A stretch of 52,360 nt of DNA, taken from contig NZ_RFSK01000044.1 in the NCBI RefSeq assembly GCF_009923995.1, positions 1 through 52,360 of the forward strand. Direction: 5' to 3'. Below the pieces are notes generated by a model, which ran no database searches, was not told the origin of the DNA, and worked only from the letters and a program-made list of their open reading frames with translations. Every line of letters starts with the position of its first letter. The first letter of the stretch is position 1. Below, in pieces: positions 1 to 8,224 of this stretch. The DNA comes from Janthinobacterium sp. (GTDB taxonomy: Bacteria; Pseudomonadota; Gammaproteobacteria; Burkholderiales; Burkholderiaceae_D). The position numbers were made by a program, and so were the translations under genes.

Positions 1-106
1 GTGGCCATGGTGGAGCAGGCGGTGACGATAGGCACTCGTCCTGGCGCTGATCGCCCGCCTGTGAATGCGGTGTATCAACGCTTATCTAATACTACGGTGG
101 AATAAC

Positions 107-958
107 ATGCCAAATCTCCGCATCATTCACGACAACGCCGCCGACCGCGCCGTGCTGGCCGCATCGAGCCAGGCCGGCACGCTGGGCCCAGCCAACCTGC
201 AGCGCGACAGCAAAACGGCCGTGCTGCGCGCCACCGGCACGGTGCAGACCATTACGGCCACCTGGCCGACGCAAGAGGCCATCGCTTGCGTAGCCCTGAT
301 CTTTACCAACCTGACCAGCAGCGCGCGCATGCGCGTGCGCGGCTACGCTACCCCGGACGGCGAACTGGTGCTAGACACCGGCAGCATCTTCCCGTGCCCG
401 GCTGCCATACATGGCTCATTTCCCTGGGGCGTACTGCCGCTGGGCTGGAATGCCTATAAATCGGGCGGCGTGAACACCTGGGCGCGCGGCGGTGGCGCCG
501 ATGGCGTGACCTGGTTCGCCCCGGTGCGCGTGCGCCAGTTGGTCATTGATGTGTCGGCACCGCAAAGCCCAGACGGTTACCTGGAGATCTCGCGCCTGGT
601 GGCGGGCCATTACTGGTCACCCGAGTGCAACGCCGAATACGGCGCGCAGCTGCAAATGCAGGACAGCAGCGAGGACTACCGCACTGCCGCCGGCGATCTG
701 AAAACCGCCATGGGTACGTCCAGCGACAAACTGAGCATCCAACTGGCGCACCTGACGCCGCTCGACCGTGCGCGCTTCATGCGCATCCTGCGTGAGAGCG
801 GCAAGGGCAGGGCCATGTTGTTCAGCCTGTTCCCGGAAAACCCGGATCCGCTGCTTGAGCAGGACCACATGCTGTATGGCAAGGCCAGCAACCTGGACGC
901 GGTGGCCATGCCGTATTACGACACCTATTCCGCACCACTCCAAATCGAAGGGATTTAA
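107..958 (+). CDS. Phage tail-associated structural protein (hypothetical)
   Basis: This 283-residue protein sits immediately upstream of a tail-fibre gene and a lysis cassette, so it is probably a virion structural protein. I see no diagnostic motif and assign the role by position only. I chose the ATG at 107 (MPNLRIIHD) because a GGTGG stretch lies 6-10 bases before it. An upstream in-frame ATG at 65 would add 14 residues with no ribosome site. The stop TAA directly abuts the next ATG, so the two genes are co-transcribed and translationally adjacent. The protein has no signal peptide or membrane segment. It is rich in short beta-type stretches, as expected for a tail or baseplate component. 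Confidence 0.6.
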   Translation: MPNLRIIHDNAADRAVLAASSQAGTLGPANLQRDSKTAVLRATGTVQTITATWPTQEAIACVALIFTNLTSSARMRVRGYATPDGELVLDTGSIFPCPAAIHGSFPWGVLPLGWNAYKSGGVNTWARGGGADGVTWFAPVRVRQLVIDVSAPQSPDGYLEISRLVAGHYWSPECNAEYGAQLQMQDSSEDYRTAAGDLKTAMGTSSDKLSIQLAHLTPLDRARFMRILRESGKGRAMLFSLFPENPDPLLEQDHMLYGKASNLDAVAMPYYDTYSAPLQIEGI

Positions 959-2239
959 ATGGCTAACTTTTTTTATGATGGCATGCCAAATGTCAATGAG
1001 CGCCTGAACACGCTGTACAGCGCATTTTCTGCTGGCCCCTACAATGCAGTTCCCTTGACCGGCGGGACCATGACGGGACCTCTGACGACGACCTCAACCG
1101 TCACCGCACTGCGCGTGGGAACGGCTGGCATCATTGAGCAACTTGCGTTGCTTACCAACGCCGGTATTGACGGTATTGCAGGTACTGCTCTTCGGTTTGG
1201 CTATCCCGGTGTGCCCGGCTACGGCACCCGGATTGTTGGTGCTGGCAATCCCTCGACTAGCTATGCCGGATACACCGCATTTGAGGTGGGTGTAGGTAAT
1301 AGTAGTTATCGCGAGATTGCGCGGTTCACGGAGCGCGGTGCGCTGCTGATTGGCACCGCTACTGAAGCGGCACAAGGACAATTGCAAGTTGTGGGACCAG
1401 TGCAGATTACAAGCTCACCGACCGTTGGACCATTGTTGATGACGGCAGGAGCTGCGGTCGGAAATGCCGCATTTCTGCTCTACGCAGGCGATGGCACGTC
1501 ATTCCCTCAGCCTGCATCGGTGATGTACGTAGGCAAATATTCCGGTACTGGCCGCAGCGTATCGGCAAACGGCACGGTAAATACGTCGGGTAGTGACTAT
1601 GCAGAATATATTCTCAAGTCAGAAACATGTAACACTGTTATCAAGGGGCAAATTATCGGCATCACCGCTGTTAATACTCTCACGGATAAATGGGAAGATG
1701 CTGTTCTGTTTGGAATTAAGTCGACGGAGCCTTCTTTCGTCGGAGGCGACTCTTGGGCGAACTGCGTCGGGCCGCGCCCAACCCCCCAGGCAGGGCCAGC
1801 TCCGATGCCGCCACCGCGCCGCGCCGGGGTAGGCGAGCAACAGGCGCTGCCCGGCACCAATCCCCCGGAATATCAGGACGTGGTGACACCTGGCGATACC
1901 GATGCCGAGTGGGCTGCCAAACAGGCTGCCTACGCTGCGGCCCTGGCCGCGCATGACGCCGCCACGCAGCTGGATGCCGAGGTCATGGCCGCCTTTGACG
2001 CGGCGCTCGAAGCCGAACGCCAGAAGGTTGACCGCATTGCCATCGCCGGCCGCGTGCCGGTGAACGTGCTGGGCGCCCGGCCGGGCGACTATATCGTGCC
2101 GGTGCAGGACGGCGCAGGCATCAAGGGTATCGCCGTGCGTGAAGATGACCTCACCATGAAGCAGTACCTGCATGCCGTCGGCCGCGTCATTTCGATCGAG
2201 CCGGACGGTCGCGCCTATGTGATGGTCAAGGCCGCGTAG
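959..2239 (+). CDS. Phage tail fibre-like protein
   Basis: A 426-residue protein. The N-terminal part (to about residue 90) has the Gly/Thr-rich PLTGGTMTGPLT pattern typical of tail-fibre shafts. The middle is low-complexity beta-rich sequence. Around residues 205-260 is a block with GSDYAEY, GQIIGI, DKWEDAV and SFVGGDSW, which recurs in phage fibre and neck-appendage proteins near self-cleaving or chaperone C-termini. A Pro-rich, then Ala-rich helical linker (about residues 270-345) leads to a C-terminal domain with VPVNVLGARPGDYIVP. Its role is probably host recognition. It starts directly after the stop of the preceding gene and ends just before an intrinsic terminator. The tail-fibre family assignment is firm in kind; exact specificity cannot be read. 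Confidence 0.75.
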   Translation: MANFFYDGMPNVNERLNTLYSAFSAGPYNAVPLTGGTMTGPLTTTSTVTALRVGTAGIIEQLALLTNAGIDGIAGTALRFGYPGVPGYGTRIVGAGNPSTSYAGYTAFEVGVGNSSYREIARFTERGALLIGTATEAAQGQLQVVGPVQITSSPTVGPLLMTAGAAVGNAAFLLYAGDGTSFPQPASVMYVGKYSGTGRSVSANGTVNTSGSDYAEYILKSETCNTVIKGQIIGITAVNTLTDKWEDAVLFGIKSTEPSFVGGDSWANCVGPRPTPQAGPAPMPPPRRAGVGEQQALPGTNPPEYQDVVTPGDTDAEWAAKQAAYAAALAAHDAATQLDAEVMAAFDAALEAERQKVDRIAIAGRVPVNVLGARPGDYIVPVQDGAGIKGIAVREDDLTMKQYLHAVGRVISIEPDGRAYVMVKAA

Positions 2240-2259
2240 CAGACCAGCAATTCACATCC

Positions 2260-2284
2260 AACCCGCTTCGGCGGGTTTTTTTAT
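2260..2284 (+). terminator. Intrinsic terminator after tail-fibre gene
   Basis: A short hairpin ACCCGC-TTC-GCGGGT followed by a run of seven T lies 20 bases after the tail-fibre stop. It separates the structural genes from the lysis cassette. Confidence 0.85.
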
Positions 2285-2305
2285 TTCTCCGATAGAAAGG
2301 CAATC

Positions 2306-2734
2306 ATGGCCCTCGAAACCACCGCCGCCGGCGGCGCATTGATCAAACTGTTTGGCGTGCCCGTGCTGGCCGGCGCAGCCGCCACGTCGCTGGGCTTCAT
2401 GTTCATGTGGCCCCAGTCCACCAAGGAGGCATTCATCCGCTTTTGTTCCAGCATCATCATTTCCACCTTTCTCGGTCCGCTGCTGGTGGCCGCCGTGCTG
2501 TCCTGGTGGCCCAGCCTGTTCGACAGCGCGAAAACCGTGGCGGGCCTGTATGGCGGCGACCCGGCCACGGGCTTTCTTTTCATCGCCGCGCCCTTGATGG
2601 TGGCGGCCGGCTTGCCCGCCTGGTGGGTGCTGGGTGCCTGCGTGCGCTGGTTCGACAAGCGGCGCGGGAAGGATATCGGCGAACTGGCGGCCGATGCTGC
2701 GGCCGTCGTCAAGGATGTGCGGGGCGTGCTGTGA
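2306..2734 (+). CDS. Putative phage holin
   Basis: A 142-residue membrane protein with three predicted hydrophobic segments (about residues 10-35, 46-68 and 84-110) and a charged C-terminal tail (DKRRGKDIGEL onward). This layout matches a class I holin, which would make the lesion that lets endolysin reach the peptidoglycan. Its position directly before a GH19 endolysin and spanins supports the call. The stop codon overlaps the GTG start of the endolysin. A 5'-truncated relative of this gene, sharing its C-terminal 60-odd residues, lies at 9765-9968 in the island. No family name can be given from sequence alone. Confidence 0.7.
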   Translation: MALETTAAGGALIKLFGVPVLAGAAATSLGFMFMWPQSTKEAFIRFCSSIIISTFLGPLLVAAVLSWWPSLFDSAKTVAGLYGGDPATGFLFIAAPLMVAAGLPAWWVLGACVRWFDKRRGKDIGELAADAAAVVKDVRGVL

Positions 2735-3246
2735 CAGGCGCGCAATTGATGCAGATCATGCCGTTTGCTGGCCATCGCGCTACGTTGTTCCTTGAACCCC
2801 TGAAGGCGGCCATGGTGGAATTCGGTATCGATACGCCGCTGCGCCAGGCGGCATTTCTGGCCCAGGTGGGCCATGAGTCGGGCCAATTGCGTTACGTGCG
2901 GGAACTGGCCAGCGGCGCCGCGTATGAAGGGCGTGGCGACCTCGGCAATGTCGTCGCCGGCGACGGCATGCGTTTCAAGGGGCGCGGCTTGCTGCAGGTG
3001 ACGGGGCGCGCCAACTATGCTGCCTGCGGCGTGGCCTTGCGCCTGGATCTGCTGTCCCGGCCCGACTTGCTGGAGCAGCCAGGCAACGCTTGCCGTTCGG
3101 CAGGCTGGTTCTGGCAGTCGCGTGGCCTGAACCGGCTGGCCGATGCGGGCGACCAGGAACGGCTGACGCGCCGTATCAACGGCGGCGTGAATGGCTTGGC
3201 CGAGCGCCTGGCGCTGTATCAGACGGCGCGCAGGGTGCTGGCATGA
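2731..3246 (+). CDS. Phage endolysin, glycoside hydrolase family 19
   Basis: A 171-residue lysozyme/chitinase-fold enzyme that would cleave the glycan strands of peptidoglycan during lysis. Family 19 hallmarks are visible: AQVGHESG around residues 44-51 with the likely catalytic Glu49, a second acidic residue at Glu58, and the GRGLLQVTGRANY substrate-groove motif near residues 84-96. No signal peptide is present, consistent with holin-dependent release. I place the start at GTG 2731, which overlaps the holin stop (GTGA). ATG 2749 is a possible alternative. The stop overlaps the start of the downstream inner spanin by four bases (ATGA), so the cassette is translationally coupled. Confidence 0.88.
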   Translation: MTGAQLMQIMPFAGHRATLFLEPLKAAMVEFGIDTPLRQAAFLAQVGHESGQLRYVRELASGAAYEGRGDLGNVVAGDGMRFKGRGLLQVTGRANYAACGVALRLDLLSRPDLLEQPGNACRSAGWFWQSRGLNRLADAGDQERLTRRINGGVNGLAERLALYQTARRVLA

Positions 3247-3593
3247 AGCCGCCGTCGATGGTGCTGGCCCTGCTGCTGTTGCTGGGCGTAGCCGTGTTAT
3301 GCGCCCAGCGCTGGGGACACGAAACGGGCCGCGCCGCTTGCGCGGGGCAAGTGCAGGCGCTGCAAGGTGCGTTGCAGCGCCAGAACGTGGCAGTCAATAC
3401 TTTGCGCGAGGAGGGGGCAAGGCGGTCCGCGCGCGCACGGCAGGCACTGTCCAGCGCGCAGGCCGGTCAGGCCGATGCCCAGGCGGCAGCGGCGCGCATC
3501 CTGGCCCTGCAGCCGGACGGCGACGCTTGCCGCGCGGCAGAAGCATTGATTGCCAGTGACGCTGCCAGCGATACGGCAGGCGGGATACCGTGA
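3243..3593 (+). CDS. Rz-like inner-membrane spanin (i-spanin)
   Basis: A 116-residue protein with a single N-terminal membrane anchor (residues 5-22, leucine-rich). A long Ala/Gln/Arg-rich helical periplasmic region follows, likely coiled coil (about residues 30-95). This is the expected layout of an Rz-type inner spanin, which joins an outer-membrane lipoprotein partner to fuse the two membranes at lysis. The start codon overlaps the endolysin stop (ATGA), and its own stop overlaps the GTG of the next gene (GTGA). The call rests on topology and order, because Rz proteins diverge strongly in sequence. Confidence 0.72.
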   Translation: MKPPSMVLALLLLLGVAVLCAQRWGHETGRAACAGQVQALQGALQRQNVAVNTLREEGARRSARARQALSSAQAGQADAQAAAARILALQPDGDACRAAEALIASDAASDTAGGIP

Positions 3594-3895
3594 AGGTGAC
3601 GATGACGGCGGCGTTGAAGAGCGCAGCGGCGCTGGTACTGCCGGGTTTGCTGCCATGTATGCTCGGTGGCTGCGCGGCGGGCGGGCCAGCAGGGATGGTG
3701 GCGGGGGGCGCTGCGCCGGAAAGGCTGCCTATGGTCGTGCCCTGTCTCGTCGCGCGTCCCGTGGCGCCATTCTTGCCGCGCGTGCCGCTGCAGGGCATCT
3801 TTGCGCAAACGCAAGCCCTTCTCGCCCGCGAACACCTGCGTGCGGCCTATGTGCAGCAGCTGGAAGCGCTGATAGACGGCTGCGCGGGCGGCTAA
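3590..3895 (+). CDS. Rz1-like outer-membrane spanin lipoprotein (o-spanin)
   Basis: A 101-residue protein starting at GTG 3590. It has a hydrophobic leader and a clear lipobox LGGC at residues 25-28, predicting lipidation at Cys28. Pro/Ala-rich sequence follows, then a C-terminal helical segment that could pair with the inner spanin. In many phages Rz1 is nested inside Rz; here the two genes only overlap by four bases, so they are of the separated type. This is the last recognisable gene of the prophage in the window. Confidence 0.65.
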   Translation: MKVTMTAALKSAAALVLPGLLPCMLGGCAAGGPAGMVAGGAAPERLPMVVPCLVARPVAPFLPRVPLQGIFAQTQALLAREHLRAAYVQQLEALIDGCAGG

Positions 3896-4534
3896 GTCAT
3901 CACCAGAACATCGTTCTGAGAATATTCTGGATTGAGGGCAAACAGAACGGGATGCGATGCATGGCACCCAAAGGCGTGGCCTTGGCACCGTTGGCCGTGA
4001 GTCGGAAACGAGCGCACCATGGGGGGCAGCGGCGCGCCAGTTCTGGCCGCTGCGATAATCAAGCGTGTAGTGGGGTACTTGGCGGGGCACTTGGCCGTGA
4101 AGCCGCCAGGGGCCGCTTGACGCGGTGCTGGCCCGTGCTTGTGGCCTGTACTTGCGGCCTGTACTTGCGGCCTGGGCCTGTCGGCGGCACGTGCCGCGCG
4201 CCGGCGCCTGGTGCGTCGTCGTCCTCGTCGTCGTGCCATATCCCGGTGCCGGCCGGTGCCGCCTGGTGGTGCGACTGCACGAAGGCGTGCCAGAAAACAG
4301 TGCAACACTGCGCGTCCGGTGCCCCCTTTTATTGCCGAGATGATATTTCGGCACAATTCCTGTATACAATCGGTGCTGGCACGAAGCGTGCATGGCTTGC
4401 TGAAGTCGTCCCCATCCAAGGAGCTTCGCATGCGTCATCGGCCACCAGTATGTTCCTGTCGTCCCGTTTCTCTCTTGCTTTTCCCTTTCATCCGCGTCCA
4501 TCCTGGCCACGGAAACCCAGGAAATGGAGCGTAA
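3896..4534 (+). other. Gene-poor junction between prophage and permease
   Basis: About 640 bases in which I see no convincing gene. It holds a degenerate 13-bp tandem repeat (4130-4168). Near 4361-4370 is a TGTATACAAT sequence that could be a -10 element or a GntR-type operator half-site for the permease. The permease leader with its GGAG ribosome site ends the segment. The right prophage boundary should lie here, but no duplicated attachment sequence is visible inside the window. The permease leader is unusually long, so an unrecognised regulatory RNA is possible. Confidence 0.5.
4130..4168 (+). repeat. 13-bp tandem repeat, three units
   Basis: The unit GGCCTGTACTTGC occurs twice perfectly (4143-4155 and 4156-4168). 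It is preceded by a variant GGCCCGTGCTTGT at 4130-4142, and a partial fourth unit follows. It lies in the junction between the prophage and the permease gene. Confidence 0.8.
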
Positions 4535-6034
4535 ATGGCCTCTCCCCGTCTGAAATCCATCCACCGCGGCGTGCCCGGCGCGACGCCTGCTACGCCATCG
4601 GCCGTCGATGAAATACTGCCTGCCGGAAAACTGTTCACCCTGGGCTTGCAGCATGTGCTCGTCATGTATGCCGGCGCCATCGCCGTGCCCCTGATCGTCG
4701 GCCGCGCCCTCAAGCTGCCGCCCGAGCAGGTGGCGGCGCTGATCAGTGCCGACCTGTTCTGCTGCGGCCTCGTGACCCTGATCCAGTCCCTGGGGATAGG
4801 CAAGTATTTCGGCATCCGCCTGCCCGTCATGATGGGCGTGACCTTCGCCGCCGTCAGCCCCATGCTGGCCATGGCGAACAATCCGGCCCTGGGCATCAGC
4901 GGCATCTTTGGCGCCGTGATCGGCGCCGGCGTCGTTTCCATGCTGATCGCGCCCTTCATCAGCCGGCTGCTGGCCCTGTTTCCACCAGTGGTCACGGGCA
5001 GCATCATTGCGGTGATCGGCGTGTCGCTGATGCGCGTGGGCGTCAACTGGGCCATGGGCGGGCCGCCGGCCATGGCGCAGATCGCCGACCCCGCTTTCGC
5101 CAACATGGTTGCTGCGGCCACGGCGGCCGGCTTGCCCGCACCAGCCGGGCCCGTGCCGATGATAGCCAACCCCGGCTATGGTGCGCTGGACAACATGGGC
5201 ATCGCCTTTTTCGTGCTGGCGGTTATCTTGCTGGTAGCGAAGTATGGCCGCGGTTTCCTGTCGAATATCGCCGTATTGATCGGCATCATTGCCGGTACGG
5301 CCCTGTCCTTTGCGCTGGGAAAGGCTGATTTCGCCAAGGTGGCCAGCGCCAAGGCTTTTGCCATCGTCACGCCATTCCAGTTCGGCATGCCCACTTTCGA
5401 CGTGATGGCCATCGTCACCATGAGCCTGGTGATGATCGTCGTCATGATCGAGTCGCTGGGCATGTTCCTGGCGCTGGGCGAAATGACGGACAAGCGCATC
5501 ACCCAGGCCGACATCAGCCGCGGCTTGCGCGTCGACGGCCTCGGTACCCTGATCGGCGGCATTTTCAATACTTTCCCCTACACCTCGTTTTCGCAGAACG
5601 TGGGCCTGGTCGGCGTGACGGGCGTGCGCAGCCGCTGGGTGTGCGTCGCGGCCGGCATCATCCTGCTGGTCATGGGCGTGATCCCGAAGATTGCCCAGGC
5701 GGCCGAAGCCGTGCCGGCCTTCGTGCTGGGCGGGGCAGGACTGGTGATGTTCGGCATGGTGGCCGCCACCGGCATCCGCATCCTGGCCGGCGTCGACTAT
5801 AGGAGCAACCGCAACAATCTGTTCATCGTGGCCCTGTCGATCGGTTTCGGCATGCTGCCGCTGGTGGCGGAACAGTACGCCCAGCACATGCCCAAGGCCC
5901 TGTCCCCCTTGCTGCACAGCGGCATCCTGCTGGCCGCCATCGTCGCCGTGCTGCTCAATTTGTTCTTCAATGGCTTGGCATCGCCGGACGAGGCGAGGGA
6001 GAAGGCGAAGGAGAACAGCCACGGGAGCGAATGA
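4535..6034 (+). CDS. NCS2-family nucleobase:cation symporter (xanthine/uric acid permease type)
   Basis: A 499-residue polytopic inner-membrane transporter with about 12-14 hydrophobic segments. The NCS2 signature is clear: QNVGLVGVTGVRSR near residues 354-367 and the acidic TM8-region segment ESLGMFLALGE near 308-318. The family imports xanthine, urate or uracil with protons. The YcgG/PbuX-like architecture and the IGKYFGIRLPV segment favour xanthine or urate over uracil, but the substrate is an inference. The start at ATG 4535 is preceded by GGAG at about nine bases. The gene stands alone between the prophage end and tRNA-Leu. No purine catabolic genes are in the window. Confidence 0.88.
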   Translation: MASPRLKSIHRGVPGATPATPSAVDEILPAGKLFTLGLQHVLVMYAGAIAVPLIVGRALKLPPEQVAALISADLFCCGLVTLIQSLGIGKYFGIRLPVMMGVTFAAVSPMLAMANNPALGISGIFGAVIGAGVVSMLIAPFISRLLALFPPVVTGSIIAVIGVSLMRVGVNWAMGGPPAMAQIADPAFANMVAAATAAGLPAPAGPVPMIANPGYGALDNMGIAFFVLAVILLVAKYGRGFLSNIAVLIGIIAGTALSFALGKADFAKVASAKAFAIVTPFQFGMPTFDVMAIVTMSLVMIVVMIESLGMFLALGEMTDKRITQADISRGLRVDGLGTLIGGIFNTFPYTSFSQNVGLVGVTGVRSRWVCVAAGIILLVMGVIPKIAQAAEAVPAFVLGGAGLVMFGMVAATGIRILAGVDYRSNRNNLFIVALSIGFGMLPLVAEQYAQHMPKALSPLLHSGILLAAIVAVLLNLFFNGLASPDEAREKAKENSHGSE

Positions 6035-6102
6035 CGGCGACAGGCCAATTGCCAAGCAAGATGGTGCAATCGGCATCACCTGTGCTAGAATCTCGCCGCG
6101 CT

Positions 6103-6189
6103 GCCCGGATGGTGAAACTGGTAGACACTGGAGACTTAAAATCTCCCGCCTGTAAGGGCGTGCCGGTTCGATTCCGGCTCCGGGCACCA
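6103..6189 (+). tRNA. tRNA-Leu (anticodon UAA)
   Basis: An 87-nt class II tRNA with the encoded CCA end. The acceptor stem pairs GCCCGGA with TCCGGGC. The anticodon stem is GGAGA/TCTCC with loop CTTAAAA, giving anticodon TAA. There is a long variable arm and a T arm GGTTCGATTCC. The 3' end and flanking sequence form one side of the island attachment repeat, so this tRNA is the integration target and is restored intact by the inserted copy. Confidence 0.97.
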
Positions 6190-6258
6190 AGAACTCAGCC
6201 GTAAAAATCCAAGAACGTCCAAAAACCCGCCTCCGTCATAGGAGAGCGGGTTTTTTGT
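6170..6258 (+). repeat. attL: left direct repeat of the tRNA-Leu island
   Basis: The last 20 bases of tRNA-Leu and about 70 bases downstream are repeated, with a few mismatches, at 11798-11888. The shared block includes CTCCGGGCACC, AGAACTCAGCCGTAAAAATC and the terminator hairpin. The integrase gene begins about 100 bases further on, the usual position for a tRNA-integrating P4-type recombinase. The exact crossover cannot be fixed from one sequence. Confidence 0.85.
6224..6256 (+). terminator. Intrinsic terminator of tRNA-Leu, inside attL
   Basis: A hairpin AACCCGC-CTCC / GGAG-A-GCGGGTT with a six-T run follows the tRNA by about 35 bases. Its counterpart in attR is decayed: the pairing arms no longer match fully. 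Confidence 0.8.
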
Positions 6259-6362
6259 TGTCCATTCGCGTCCATAGGCGTACATTAAAAGTGATGAACT
6301 TTGTTGGTACTTTTTGCTGGATTTAGAGTTTTCTCTAAAAAAATACCATCAGGGAGTGCGCC

Positions 6363-7571
6363 ATGCCACTGTCCGATCTGCTTATCCGCCATGCCGTCTA
6401 CAAGGGCACACCCAGCGGCGACAAGTATCCCGACCTGTACGGCATGTACCTGCTGGTCACCCGTACCGGCAAGTACTGGCGGTTGAATTACCGCCATGCA
6501 GGCAAACAAAAGACCTTGGCCCTGGGCGTCTACCCTCGCGTGAGCCTGGCCCAGGCGCGGCGCAAGGCCGAAGAGGCGCGCAAGGCGCTGGCCGAAGGGA
6601 TCGATCCGAACGGCGTCAAGCGCGCGCAGAAGGCCGAGCAGCGCAGCGCTGCCTTGAATACCTTCGACAAGCTGGCGCGCCAGTGGCTGCTCACCATCCA
6701 GCGCAACGGCAGTGCCAGCACGCGCAAGAAAGTCGGCAACTGGCTCGAAGGCGACGTCATCCCCTACCTGGGCAAGATGCCGCTCAACACCATCCGCCCG
6801 CGCGACGTGCTGCGCGTGGTACAGCGCGTCGAGGCGCGCGGCGCGATCGACTCGGCGCACCGCATCAAGCAGCTGTGCGGCCAGGTGCTGCGCTTCGGCG
6901 TGGCGATGGACCTCGTCGAACGCGACGTCACGGCAGACCTGAAAGGCGCATTGACGCCGGTGCCGAGAACGCACTACCCGGCACTGACGGAACCGGGCGA
7001 TGTCGCGCCGCTGCTGCGCGCCATTTATGGCTACCACGGCCACGTCACGGCGGTGGCGGCGCTGAAACTGGCGCCCATGCTGTTCGTGCGTCCCGGCGAA
7101 CTGCGCGCCGCCGAATGGAGCGAAATCCATCTCGATGCCGCCGAGTGGCGCATCCCGGCCAGGAAAATGAAAATGCAGCTCGAACACCTGGTGCCGCTGC
7201 CGACACAGGCCGTGGCGATCCTGCGCGCGCTGCAGCCTGTCACCGGCGAAGGCCGCTACGTGTTTCCCGGTCTGCGCGGCGGCCAGCGCTGCATGAGCGA
7301 AAACACCATCAATGCGGCGCTGCGTTCCCTCGGCTATGCCAAGGAAGTCATGACCGGCCACGGTTTCCGCGCCATGGCCCGCACCATCCTCGACGAAGTG
7401 CTGCAGGAGCGCGTGGACCTGATCGAGCACCAGCTGGCGCACAGCGTCATCGACCCGAACGGGCGCGCCTACAACCGCACGGCGCACCTGCCTGCGCGCC
7501 GCGCCATGATGCAGCGCTGGGCCGACTATCTCGACGCCCTGCGCGACGGCGTCGCCACGCCGCCAGCCTGA
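6363..7571 (+). CDS. P4-type tyrosine integrase
   Basis: A 402-residue site-specific recombinase adjacent to its tRNA target. The N-terminal DUF4102-like arm-binding domain spans about residues 5-85 (YPDLYGMYLLV, LGVYPRVSLAQAR). A core-binding SAM-like domain follows, then the catalytic domain. The catalytic residues are visible: Arg243 (VRPGEL), His333 and Arg336 (GHGFRAMAR), His360 (QLAH) and nucleophile Tyr370 (AYNR). All five are present, so the enzyme looks intact. The start ATG 6363 has GGGAG about eight bases upstream. The last 46 bases overlap, antisense, the open frame of the truncated relaxase. Confidence 0.95.
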   Translation: MPLSDLLIRHAVYKGTPSGDKYPDLYGMYLLVTRTGKYWRLNYRHAGKQKTLALGVYPRVSLAQARRKAEEARKALAEGIDPNGVKRAQKAEQRSAALNTFDKLARQWLLTIQRNGSASTRKKVGNWLEGDVIPYLGKMPLNTIRPRDVLRVVQRVEARGAIDSAHRIKQLCGQVLRFGVAMDLVERDVTADLKGALTPVPRTHYPALTEPGDVAPLLRAIYGYHGHVTAVAALKLAPMLFVRPGELRAAEWSEIHLDAAEWRIPARKMKMQLEHLVPLPTQAVAILRALQPVTGEGRYVFPGLRGGQRCMSENTINAALRSLGYAKEVMTGHGFRAMARTILDEVLQERVDLIEHQLAHSVIDPNGRAYNRTAHLPARRAMMQRWADYLDALRDGVATPPA

Positions 7572-8224
7572 CGGCGACGCCCGTCTGGAGAAAGAAAACC
7601 AGCGGCGGCGCTGGCCCGTACAGGTGCGGCGAGACGCATGCCTGTCGCCGCCGCGCCACGATGGGCGACACGGCGTGCGTCCACCCGCAGCTGCTGCAGC
7701 CGTTGCCGCGTCGAGGCGATGCCGGTGCGCAGGCCTGCCTCGATCTCGCCCCGGCTCGCCGCGCGGCGCGGCGCCTCGACGGAGGGGCGCAGCTGCTGCA
7801 GGCCGAAGTCGCGTTCGACGGCGCGCATGATGCTTTCCTGGCGCCGGTAGTCGTGGCTGTCGCTGGTCACGCCACCATCGCAGCGGACGCGGTTGACCAG
7901 CAGGTGCACGTGCTCATGCCGGGTGTCGGCATGGCGCGTCAGCAGGTACTGGTTGTCGTCCAGGCCCATGCCCGCCAGATAGCGGCCCGCGATCTGCGTC
8001 CACTGGGCGTCGGACAGCTGCTCTCCCGGCGCGGCCGACAGCGACACGTGCAGCACCGCCTTGCCCAGGCCTGGGCGCAGCTTGCGCACGGCGCCGAATT
8101 CCTGCGCCAGTTCGCGCGGCGTGCGGCCGGTCATGTTGGTGTCGATCACGCGCGCCTGCTCCTTGCCCAGGTCATAGGCCAGCACGCCGCGAAAGCCGCG
8201 TCCCTTGATGGCCTTAGCGATCAT
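7526..8224 (-). CDS. Truncated MOB relaxase (mobilization nuclease domain)
   Basis: A 232-residue product with the N-terminal nuclease domain of a MobA/VirD2-type relaxase, which nicks oriT and pilots DNA in conjugation. Visible features are FRGVLAYDLGKE near residues 11-22 with the candidate catalytic Tyr17, and the metal-binding HEHVH triad at residues 103-107 in DTRHEHVHLLVNRV. After about residue 175 the sequence becomes low-complexity Arg/Ala-rich and runs into the 3' end of the oppositely oriented integrase. The usual long C-terminal primase/helicase region is therefore missing. The start overlaps the end of mobC by 11 bases. It may still nick, but is probably a relic. Confidence 0.8.
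   Translation of the reverse strand: MIAKAIKGRGFRGVLAYDLGKEQARVIDTNMTGRTPRELAQEFGAVRKLRPGLGKAVLHVSLSAAPGEQLSDAQWTQIAGRYLAGMGLDDNQYLLTRHADTRHEHVHLLVNRVRCDGGVTSDSHDYRRQESIMRAVERDFGLQQLRPSVEAPRRAASRGEIEAGLRTGIASTRQRLQQLRVDARRVAHRGAAATGMRLAAPVRASAAAGFLSPDGRRRQAGGVATPSRRASR

Noticed and set aside
3467..6190. A 907-codon open frame on the minus strand across the permease and lysis genes
   Set aside because: Its translation is His/Gln/Asp-rich nonsense typical of the antisense of high-GC genes. It crosses the tRNA and two well-supported plus-strand regions.
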